Shown here in pieces: positions 46,585 to 57,147 of a DNA stretch of 64,000 nucleotides. Numbering within the stretch: the first letter of the stretch is position 1; the number at the start of each line of letters is the position of its first letter. The notes under the pieces were generated by a model that did no database searches, had not been told where the DNA came from, and saw only the letters and a list, made by a program, of their open reading frames with translations. A program made the translations under genes and the position numbers. Location of the stretch: positions 213,501-277,500 of the forward strand of contig CALYLX010000153.1 of the NCBI GenBank assembly GCA_944990035.1, written 5' to 3'. This DNA is from Clitopilus passeckerianus (lineage: Eukaryota; Basidiomycota; Agaricomycetes; Agaricales; Entolomataceae).

Positions 46585-47292
46585 ATGCGCTCCGCCATTC
46601 CTTCAACACTGCTCAGGCAGTCTGCTGCTCGCTCAGCATTCCGTAAATCTGCTGGAGCAACAAGGCGAAATGCCTCAACGGAAGCAACTCAAAAGAAAGC
46701 CCAGGAGTCTCTTGCCAGCGCCCAGGAGACGGCCGGAAAGGCACTTGACGGTCTCAAAAAGTTCCTTGAACCTGCTGGACAAACCCTTGGTCGAATGCTT
46801 GGCTGTGTGTTTTCCCGCTTCTTTGCGCTGCATTTTGACACTGACATACTCTCCTCTCCTGCAGCATACCGACAACCTATTACCTACAACCTTGCCGTCA
46901 CCAGGGAGGTCCTGAAGCAAATCTACGTCAGGGAAGCCCTCCAGCCCCCCAATGTCTCAACGATCCGTACCGCCTACGAGACCATCTGGTCACGAGCCAG
47001 CAACCCTGCCTACTGGCGAGAAACCGTCCGAACTGGCGACATTGTCAAGGTCGGAATTTACGGCCTCGAGGCATACGGTATTTTCAAGGTTCGTGTTATT
47101 CCCATTTCCCCAATATGCCGTGCCCTCCACATCCCTGTCGAGGCTGAAGAAGAACATGTCCATCATGCCTGAGCCGTCATCTTCGCGTTCCTTCTATCCC
47201 CCAGCTCGCCAGAACGATTCGCTAACATTTTCTCTCTATAGGTTGGTGAAATTCTTGGCCGCCGAAACCTTGTCGGATATGACCTCCACTAG
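46585..47292 (+). CDS. ATP20: Mitochondrial ATP synthase subunit g
   Basis: Three exons (46585-46804, 46865-47088, 47242-47292) give 164 aa. An N-terminal arginine-rich presequence (MRSAIPSTLLRQSAARSAFR) leads to the helical body (KKAQESLASAQETAGKALDG), then PITYNLAVTREVLKQIYVRE, PPNVSTIRTAYETIWSRAS, and the C-terminal membrane helix VKVGIYGLEAYGIFKVGEIL with its GxxxG-like glycines. Subunit g helps dimerise F1Fo ATP synthase and shape cristae. The last exon ends GRRNLVGYDLH, a usual family end. Confidence 0.9.
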
Positions 47293-48109
47293 ACCTACCG
47301 CCTGTAATTTCCTGATAATATATCATTTTAGACATCTCTACGACCGAAGCTCTTACGTCCTCCGTTCCCCTTATGGTCTGGATGATAAATGAAATCCTCT
47401 CGTCGCTTTTGTCCAAGTCAGGATTTCTCGTCGAGGGTTCCGTCTGAAGATGACGGCATTATGACAAGCATCTCCTCAGGCCGTTCATGGGCGAACAGGG
47501 CGATCCAGGGGCTTGCTGAGGTGTCCCTCATCATGTGGAAGCTTTAGGTTCGAGGTTTTCGGAGGCATTCCTTGTTCATACCGAGCCCGACAATATCGAA
47601 TTGCTGCACTGTTCAGCGGCAGGCCTAGTTGAGGTCCCATGGATATGAATGGCTTGGCATGCCGCACCTTTCCTTTGTTTGCTTTGTGGAGTGTCGATCT
47701 TCCATGGTTTCGTCGAAGAATGAGAGAAGAACATATTCAAGTTGAGGTCTGGAATCCGGGAGGCATGTTAGTAGGGGTACACTTCAACAATGAAGTGCCT
47801 GAGTCGGCGAGTTAGGTGTGTACCTGTTCTTACAATGCTTTTAGTTGTCAACTATTCTCGTATACTATAAATTGTTTGCAGTTTTAGCGAAGTTTCAATG
47901 CATGTGTTATACTGAAAGTGAAAATCGTCAGGGTATTAGAACTTCGAACTCAATTTCAATCGACGCGTTGTTTGTCCCTATGTACGCGTCGGGTACACGT
48001 GTCACCTATTTCCAGATTCTCCACGTCACTTTCGCCCTACTGCATTCCGCCATTCTCGTCCACCCCTTGACCTTCGCCTGCTACGCCCTTTACGAAATAT
48101 TTCTCAAGC
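47293..48109. other. Intergenic
   Basis: No gene recognised between ATP synthase subunit g and the next plus-strand gene. Only short open frames. Confidence 0.4.
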
Positions 48110-49397
48110 ATGATCTCTACTGAAGCTGTTACTCTCCTTGCTGTTGCTGGTCTCATCGGCCTAGGTTATGCTCAGTTCGGCCCGGCGTCACAGTCTCAGG
48201 ACCCGACGCCAACCGCGGAGCTCACTGAACAACCCTCCAGCAAGAAGGCCAAAAAGAAGAAGGGAAAGAAGTCTGCTTCTCCATCATTGGACTCCGGGCC
48301 GCTAGCTTCCCCTCCGATACCACCTGTTGTCGCTTTTCCCGAAGTCATTCCCGGACGTCTAGACACGGACATACATCCTATTGCTGAGCCAGCGTCACAG
48401 GCTCCGAAGATCAAGAAGAAGAAGAAAGCAAAGCATCCTCAAGCTGTGGACTCGGCCGCTGAAGATGTAGCCCCTGCAGCATCGAGCGGACGATCCAAGA
48501 AAGCCAAAGCACGCAGCCAAGACCCATCCAAGTCCGAAGATCAGCTGCATGGCTCAATGACTATCGAAACAGACGGATCATGGACTCGTGTGGGGGCTGC
48601 ACGTAGGCGCCGTCAAGCTGCTTCTACCAGTGATGGACCTTCCGCCGACGTGACCAGTGATACAGGAATCACTACGTCTGTCACGGGAGCAGATTCCCCT
48701 GTTGCAGAAAGGACTGAGGAGGAGGAAGATACGTCGGAAGTTACCAGACCGGCGAGTAACCGTCGGCCGCTGGCTGAGCGACTGCTACCGAAGCCCAGGA
48801 AGACGGGAGTCGAAGAGTAAGGATTGCAGCACTTTGTCTATATTCCGCTGCTGATCCTGATACTTCCTTTCTAGCATGCTCGAAACTCCTGATGTACCGC
48901 CTCCTGCCCGCGTCATGCGTGTTCAGCCTCGTCCCGGCGAGCAACCAGCTTCTGGATTCTCATGGGGTGACTACGAAGACGTTGAAGTCGGCAATACCAC
49001 TGGAGGAGAGAACGACGCTGACGGTGAAGATGATGGCTGGGGTGTCGTTCCTACCCGTAAAAAATCAAGTATGCAGCTTTTCCAACCCACTGCACTTCCA
49101 AGCTAATAGCGGATTGTCTTAGGATCTGTTCGTACGACCACAAGTTCGCCAGCTTCAAGCATGACTGCATCTGAAACTGCTACGAAACGTCAACGACAGA
49201 ATGCCAAAAAACGCGAAGCTGAGAAGGCTGCCAAAACGGATGCGGAGAATGTCAGGCTGGCTACTCTCGCGGCACACAAACGCAGTTTAGAGAGGGAGCG
49301 TATGATGGAGCAGATGAAAAAGTCGAGTGGGCCTAAGACGCAGAGCGGAGGTATGAAAGCAGCTGTCGACGAACGTGGTAGATTGGTATGGGAATAG
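48110..49397 (+). CDS. Lysine-rich protein with N-terminal membrane anchor
   Basis: Three exons (48110-48816, 48875-49068, 49123-49397) give 391 aa. Residues 4-22 (TEAVTLLAVAGLIGLGYAQF) form a hydrophobic anchor or signal. Next are lysine blocks (SSKKAKKKKGKKS, KIKKKKKAKHP, RSKKAKARSQ), a motif GSWTRVGAARRRRQ, an acidic stretch (ERTEEEEDTSEVTRP), SGFSWGDYEDVEVG with DDGWGVVPTRKKSR, and a C-terminal charged coiled coil (TKRQRQNAKKREAEKAAKTD ... RSLERERMMEQMKK). The architecture suggests an ER-membrane protein with a cytosolic basic tail that could contact ribosomes or RNA; that is inference. The family is not named with confidence. All phases agree. Confidence 0.75.
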
Positions 49398-49849
49398 GAC
49401 ATTAGGCTATTAGAATAGGCAATTAACCATCTCCTGTATTCGTATTGAATAACTAAGAGGATCGAACGAAGGATTATTAGTCCGTGGCATCGGGCATGAT
49501 AGCTGCCGAAATATGAATGTATGATAGTTTGAACCATAAAGCAACGTATGTGCATTCCATGCGAAAATAAAGTGAGGGCGGACAGGGATTAAATTAACCC
49601 GTGAGGTATGTGTGTAAGGAGAGAATGTGACCTGGACACATGATCGTCAATCGTCTGGATTTATGTTAAACCAAGAATGGACTTACAACGAGAGGGTAAT
49701 CGTCGGGTATCGAGAATCAAATGTGCCCATTCTACCTGCGTTATGGATGGCAGGGAAGGTATGGCGAACATAATACAAGCGGCATGTGATACGACTCAGT
49801 TGACAGTCGGCGGGTGCCCTAACATGTTAGCGGTCGCGCATGAAAGGCA
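49398..49849. other. Intergenic between convergent genes
   Basis: Convergent 3' flanks of the lysine-rich protein and the Zn2Cys6 regulator. No gene seen. Confidence 0.45.
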
Positions 49850-51288
49850 TCATAGGTCCCCTATCACCATCCCGTGACGATGGTACTCGTTGATGGATTG
49901 AATCGGGGGACTTGGGCAGTGACGACGCGCCCAGTTGGTTACTTGATGACCCGGATGATTCCAGGCGCATCTCCGATGATGGTCCTGCTTGGGACGGTCC
50001 CTTTGAGGTTGAAGACGAGGTGCCTTCGCGAAACGACGAACTGCTGGGTCCTTGGTATCCTCCGCCTCCCATCGAGGAGGAGATACGGTGCGCAGACGTT
50101 CTCCCAGTTTGAACGTCTGCGCGTGGCAGTTTTTTGGCTGCGTATCGGGATGGAAAGGGGTTGTGATGGAGGCTAAGGAGAGGGGCGATTGTTTCGCTGG
50201 TCCCGATGACCCCGGCACTTTGTCGCTGGGCGTCGGTCGCCGCAGGATCGGGCTCACTGGCTGAGTCGATGGACTCAGTGTTGGGGAATGATGGTGGCGA
50301 GATTGTTGAATATCTTTCGGATCGGTAGCCCGCGAGGGAGGTGGTCCCTGGGATAGAGTGTCCAGATGGTGAGTATGGGGCGGATTTATCATCGCTTGAT
50401 AGGCCAGGGGACCTGAACTGCTGAATGTTGACATCGCCTCAGAGCTTGTTCCTGAGTGACCAGGCGGCAATCCCGTTTGGAAAAAGGAGCCGCAAAGATG
50501 CTGGAGGCGGTCGACCTTCGCCGATACATCCTCGAAACGTGCTCTTAAATCGTCGTACTCTGCACGAGTGACGTACTTTTCGCTAGAAGAACAGAATAAG
50601 CCTGCTGGACGTAAAATCCGGATTTACGCAGTTTACTGACACAGGTTCGACGATATGCCATTGACATCGTGATTGTTCCCCTCTGCGAGTGCAAGGTGTG
50701 CATGGTTGCGTACTATTGACCCACGTAATAATATCAGTAAGGGCCTTGGGTGACGTAGTAGAGAACATACCGATCGCATTTGATCTTGCGGCGTTTACAT
50801 TCTGTCATGCAGTGGAGTCCACGTATTTGAACGCGCAATGTAATGAGTGAGGTTGAATAGATAGATGGAGAGAGGGGAGTGCGTGAGTATCAAGGAGAGA
50901 CGAAGAAGTAAGGATCCCAACCTGTGCAACTCAACGCCTGCCTGCGCCGTTTCTTCTTCGGAGGGCTTGTAGTGTGGTCACCGTCATCCGCTTCTGAGTC
51001 AATACCGGATGGATCGTAACCTCGCTTCAAACTAGACGGCTCCATCATGCTTGAGTGTCCGTATGGAGCACTCGGTCCATAGGGGCCTGGTGGAACGTCT
51101 GCATGCATGGAGCTATGCACTGCCAAAGAAGACGGCGGCAGATATGGGTGAAGTTGACGAATTGAGGGCAAAGAAGGTTGTGTTGAGGGAGGTCGGGCAG
51201 GATATTCGGATGGTATTGGAGGAGTGTCCCGACGTCCAGGTTCGCGAGTGCTCGCCCCAGAGCCCGCCGAAGGCCTTGCGGGGTGCAT
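49850..51288 (-). CDS. Zn(II)2Cys6 transcription factor
   Basis: Four exons (50922-51288, 50771-50801, 50641-50712, 49850-50582) give about 400 aa. A Pro/Ser-rich N-terminus and basic KKKRRRQALSC lead into the binuclear cluster ALSCTECKRRKIKCDR ... PCTPCTRRGEQSRC, with all six Cys present. A linker follows (QWHIVEPVEKYVTRAEYDDL) and a short coiled coil (DLRARFEDVSAKVDRLQHLC). The middle exon is only 31 nt and carries most of the CxxCK/RRxKxxC loop. The C-terminal region is Ser/Pro-rich with KNCHAQTFKLGERLR. After about 50060 a second frame (ending at 49827) has better Ser/Gly composition, so the true C-terminus is uncertain. Start chosen at the first in-frame ATG; an upstream exon is possible. 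Nuclear DNA-binding regulator; targets unknown. Confidence 0.8.
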
Positions 51289-54200
51289 CAGTGCAAACGC
51301 CTCGTCAGCGTAGAAAGAGCTGACAGCAAAGTGGACGAGCGGGGTGACATCAATTGGTCAAGCTGTGACCTGGTACAAGATATATGAACACGAAACCTGA
51401 CTTCATTCGGGTCAAGGTACGTACGGTCCTTAAAGGAGATCTCCATCTTGCTCGGGTGACACCGCTAAAATGCCGGTCTCGTATGAAATCGTCTAAGGTG
51501 TGTCCAAAACGGACATTTAAACGCACAAAGTACAATTCAGGGCGTCAGATGTGGTGGTATCCGGTGACGGTGATTCGGCCAACGATCACGGGATAATCAC
51601 ATCTTGGCAACAGCTAGATCTATATATGTCTTCAGGAAGATATTATCGATATCAATCTAAGGGGATCTCAACATAGCTTTTCTCCGAAACGCACACTCAA
51701 CCTCTTGCTGTCGCCTGACTGGGATGGTACGGGCCGTTGAGCACCCTGTGTTGAATATACAGATGCACACTCGTCATGCAGACGTCGGTGATGCCCAGAA
51801 TGCCGTTAAGTCCGGTTACGCTGTCCTACCCACAGAATCTCGGTACCAAAGAGGATCAGCTGCACTAGTTAGGGCCGTAGGATTTCAATTGGATCCTGTT
51901 TTCATAATGTCAGCTGCTACTCACGCAAATCCAACACACTCACGAGCTTGTCGGCCAACATGAGCATCTCGTTCATGTCACAAGGCAAGGATCGACGCCG
52001 CCATACAGCAGCCGCATGGATTATTGCACGCAGCGTCTTTGGCATCCTGGTGACATCTTAAGGTTGGGCGTCAGGCGCGTTACGTGTCGAGTTTTAGCTT
52101 TGATTGCGGCGTTTATCCTCCGAATGTCCCTGTTCAAACGAACCGAAAGTTCGTTGAAATAGTATTTAGGCGGATAAATCAGAGAAGTACAACCTCGGCG
52201 TGATTGCTTTCGGATTCAACGACAATCTGAGGCTAGAGAAGGTATTATATCAGGATATATCGTGCCAGGACAATTACAGCCAATGTCTAGAAGCCGGATT
52301 CACGACAGTGGAATCCCCAACCAAAGTGAGCGGCCAACCCTTGATTCGGATGCACTGTTGGAAATGGACGTTGTTAGCACAATAGTATAGCAACGTGTCA
52401 ATTACACCTCACTTCGTGTGCCTGGAGTGCTCCCGCAATGTCGACACTTCAGCGCTTTGGCAGTCATTACTATTCCCCAAGCAATGGTGTACGGTAATAC
52501 GAAAAGTCGAGGTGAAAACAAAATATGATGTTGTTGTTACATTCATACGACTACGCTAAACAGGTAGGTATAATATGAATTAAAGAGAATTACACCCAGA
52601 ACTCAGTGGACTGTCTCTTGGTCTGATTAGTCGCCCAAAATGTAGATTTTGTGCAAGTAGACGACATGCCCAGATCGAGAGTTTCTCTCTTCTCGCCAAC
52701 GTAGCAGCAAATTTCCTCCCTGTAAGTCGAAATTTCCCTGAGAAAGGGAAGACGAGGTGACTGTTAGAGAAGAAAAATTTTGTGCAGATTCCCGACGTTA
52801 TATGGCCATCAAAGTGGTCCGTGCGCATACCCATATAAGGATTGATGGTCTGATGGCACTTTGCCAAGCGAGGGCATTGCCGACTACCGGACTCAGGAGC
52901 AAACCAGTATAAGCCGCTGGAAGACACGGCCAATGCTGAAAGGCTGGTAGCAGATATCGGGAATAACGAGTCATATAAAGTGGCCCAATGTTAACCAAAC
53001 AGGGTGCTCTCCGGGATCGGGGGCATATAATGCTGGGGTCACCGGGTTACATTTCACGCTGGGGTTGCCGCGAGATCCTGAGGAGTATGAAGGCTGTCAA
53101 TGCGCCACCGGCGTTGGAAGGTTCCCAGTGTTCGCTAACTGGTTGGATTACCTACATCTATCTATGCCAATGACCAATGCTCTGGATTCTCCAGGATCCG
53201 GATGACTTCACACTTACGCAATGACGTTTCGGCTGAGAGCCTTCAAACATTGTTGGACAACATATGTAGTTGTGGCTAGCTCGTGGCACGGCGCCGCTCA
53301 GGATCTAAGGTTCAAGTAGCTCCACCGGGAACTTCATCGGCACTCGGCCCTTGATACACTCTGTCGAGTCTCAAGTGGCTGAAGTTGCTCGAAAGTAGCT
53401 GGCGAGGCGAACGTCTACACGCTGCAACAGGTCAATTCACTTCGACACGAGGAAGCGACGTGCGATATCCCGGAGCCGTCAATGAACCAGAATGGTGGAC
53501 ACCTCGGCTGTGTAAGGTCCGGAAGGATCTGGTTCCAGCTATCACCGGAATATCTTCGACCGAAAAGGAAGCTTGAATGGATGTATCGTGTTTCCTGCTG
53601 AATGCGTATCTCATTATCGGTCAATCGTACTTCCTAAAACACAAATGACGCTATACATCCGTATGGACATAGACATCCAGCTATCGATGTATCGACGTTA
53701 GAGTTGGATTACGTTTCCATAGATGATTCAATCGATCTGCAGGATATATTTTGCGCTCTCGTACTTCGCCTACTTTGGGAAGATCGGCAATATTTCCCAA
53801 TATGGAGCCAATCAGTCCTTCGCTGCCTGATTATTGCTGTCAGGGCGGATTTTGCGGACTGGAACACCTCCAACTGGAATAAACGTGGTTGTGGTTGAGT
53901 TACAGCTCACGCTTCCTCAGCTACGGAGACAGGCAAAGCATGGGGTGGTGCCAACGCATAGATGAGAAAGACATTATCGATCGATAAGGGAGTGTCGCCT
54001 GTACTTTCTCTACTTATCGGGCGAACCGTCCCGCCTGCAGGGCATCCTGGGAATAGAGCAGACATAGAAGGTTCGGAACTGGACCGCATTCCTGTATTTC
54101 ACAATGCTCAGATGTGCTCGAGTACTTTCCAAGGAGCTTCCACTAGTTTCCCAGTAGCAAAATTCATATCTAAGTAGACCAGGCGTCACTTCGCAGTGTA

Positions 54201-55979
54201 TGGCTACCGGAGTGTCAACCGAAAGTACTGTCGATCAATGCGAAATTCATCTAAAGAAACCCACACTAGAATAACTGCACCTTATTCATTACAATCACAG
54301 TTCAATATGGGTTGCGAGCACCAATGCACCTACTTCAGAGGGGCTTACCACGGCCTCATCCAACACTGCTCGGTGACGCTCTCCATCCGTGACCTCGATG
54401 TACGAAGAGTATGGTACCTCATGCCACCCAAGACGGACACTTAACTGGTCGGGGCTCTTTGAACATAGGGTGCTCTTACAGATCTGGAGACCTAGAAATG
54501 GCCCGTATCTCTCTTGGAATCCCGTAGGAAATGGGTCCCTGAGGTCTCAAATCCATCCGTGGATATGTTCGTTCGTCTAGCTACTGCGTCGTTGTCATTC
54601 GCTCCGCCCAAGAAAGGCCCTGAGCTAGTCACCTTAACAATAGGCGTTTAGTGACGCCTCGTTTTCTCGATCGGTAGTTGGTAACTGAAGCTGCGGACCG
54701 GCAAGAACAGCCTATTTCGAGCTAGCGCGGCGAGATAGAAAGAGTTAAGCAGGAGAAATAGCGTATTCGGATAAGTATCAACAGGCGAAATGTCCGAACA
54801 CGTAGTTCATTAGGCTAAACACGCAGAGCTGAGACCAGAGAGGATTTCATGACCGATACAACCGTATTGATAGTTGGATGAATATTCCGAATACACGTAC
54901 ACCGACCAGTGATAAAGTGCGGAGCGAGCTCCCCGAACAGGCCACGAGCTCGATTGCATCAGAGGCCTCAGTACAACATTGTCGGCCATTCCCCTGCCAC
55001 GCAGCGGCTCAAGTACGCCCTACCTTCCTTCAGGACGTCGTAAAAGGCAGTATGAACCCATCCACATCGATAGCTATGACCCATCTGCATAACCATTGAC
55101 GCCGTCAATCGATGTAAAGATGTATCAGATTGAAAACGCGTCACGCACCCTCAAGCTTGTATCACCCACACATTTCCAGCAGCCTCGTGTCCGCCACCGC
55201 CATAATCCATACCCATTGACCGACCGCAACTCGGATGTACCGGGGCGCGCTGAATGTCCGGACATTCGTTCGACACATTATCGTCAGGGAAGAGACGTGA
55301 ACGGACTTACTTGTACGAGGTGCTGTCAGAAGTCAGTCGTAGGCGTAACTCCGTGTCCGTAAGGGTGTTCGATTGGCGGCAAAAGTCATGTCCCAGCTAA
55401 TGAATGCATGGGCATCCTGGGCATGTCGAGTCATGAGAGTGGGAGAGAAAGGGCAGCCAGAAAGTCACGCCCGAGTTTGTCGCCTGTTCCGCAAGGGCCA
55501 CTTCGGTAAGTCAGAGTAGTTTGTTACCCCGCATTTCACGTCGTGGAGCAGAATTGTGCTTGGATCGTCAGATGGACGGATCCTGAAACAAGCAATGGAC
55601 GCTTGGTTAGTGACGGGTGGAGCTCGTTGCACATTTTGGTATCAATCGCGCGGCGGTCGGATGGGGATGGAACACGGTCTATAATTGGCCGGATATGACT
55701 GGTGGCTAAAGGATGCAGGCGCCGCCAATGATTCAAGATATGACCGTGCTATTTCTGAGCTCAGGGTCATTACAGTGACACTATGGTTGAAGAAGGTGAG
55801 TCGAGGTGGGATAGGGACATGGAGGATAAGGGGTGTACGTGCAAAGAGCGTATGCACGAGTCCTCATTGCAATCGAACGCGTTTAGGAGTCCCTTGATAT
55901 CCTCGTGTTGCACACGTTATTTGACGCAAGGCCAGCAGGTAGTCGAGGCGAGACCGCCAAATCGAGAGTTCCTTTTCGA
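51289..55979. other. Gene-poor stretch of 4.7 kb
   Basis: No gene model could be supported. Isolated protein-like frames occur, for example 53385-53576 on the plus strand (LESSWRGERLHAATGQF, VRYPGAVNEPEWWTPRL), preceded by TLSSLKWLKLLE, which hints at a decayed LRR/F-box sequence. No tandem repeats or terminal repeats were noticed. Confidence 0.35.
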
Positions 55980-56334
55980 TTAAAGTTGGCTTGAGTATGA
56001 GGATGGAAAGTAGTGGGTGATGTGGACAAGGTCAGCTGTCCACATTTCAACGTCGTGTGTCGATGCCGCGCCCATCAAATCAAGGGCAAAAGAGTTAGCC
56101 GGACCGCAGGAATATTGACTTTCAATTCCTCGACAGAAGACGGTAGAAGACCCTCTGTCAATTGAGTCAATTGAGTTAAGAATTACGACGGAGGGGGCGC
56201 GGGGCGGGGTGCTTTCACACGTAGGCATGGGAAAACACTAGCTTACGGCGGGAGCAAAAATTTGCATTGTACAATGTTGGAACTGCGGCGACCAGAAATA
56301 GACATAGCAGCAGTAAAGCGACCGGAGGTTCCAT
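55980..56334 (-). CDS. Possible small secreted cysteine-containing protein
   Basis: A two-exon model (56247-56334, 55980-56152) in consistent phase gives 86 aa. It begins MEPPVALLLLCLFLVAAVP, a strong signal peptide, followed by TLYNANFCSR. The donor GTAAGC is good; the acceptor (AGAG) is a guess. The second exon reads SSTVFCRGIESQYSCGPANS and continues to a TAA. Three cysteines in the mature part could pair. No family recognised; the model is speculative. Confidence 0.3.
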
Positions 56335-57147
56335 GATTCTCCACCGAAGAAAAAACATAAGATGGACATTTGAACGAGAATTCGTTATTTTCGGTGAATG
56401 TTGATGAGAAAAGAAACTTCTTTTGTCGACATCGAAAGGACAAGCGTCGGTTAGGAAGATCCTTATCGGAGGACCAGAATGGTGCAAATCCTCCAAGCGA
56501 TACAGGGTCAATTCATGTCTGGCTGAAAGATCTCAGAATTTAGCTATGAAAAGTGACCTGTATACCAAAATTCTGCACCTAAAATGAAGAGGAGAAGAGA
56601 TTCGTCCTTATCTTATCTACGAACAAATATTCCGGAGGCTAGAAAGCGAGAAGGACGGAGGTTTGTGCCCCAAATTCAATAATTGGACCCTGTTTGGCTT
56701 TTATGACAGCGTGACGTCACTAGCCGGTCTTCCTCGTCGGACCGCCGGAAGCTTGAACGTTCTTAGCGGCAGTTGCGTCATAGAGGGCTGTGCTGCTGGT
56801 GGAGGCGGCGTCAAGCTGTCGATCCAGAACGTTCCAAAGCCTCGCTCAACGTCGAAAACGACGATGAAGACGATGAAGGCGCATAAATGAAAGACGCTGC
56901 AAAGAGATGTGGTCGTCAAAAAGACCGAAGCTAAACTAAAAGCGTCGATGCTTCTGTTAAATTTGATGCTCACCTCAGTTATGGTTGCCATGGAGGCGTG
57001 AGAAATGACGTATTGGGGCCGGTGATTCGGCCGGAGACCGAGATTACGACTGCAAGAGGAGGGAGTTGTTATTCTGTCATTTCTTTTCCATTCTTACTCT
57101 TACACATTCACCTCGTCCTCATCGTCTAAACTATTGTACTCGCTACC

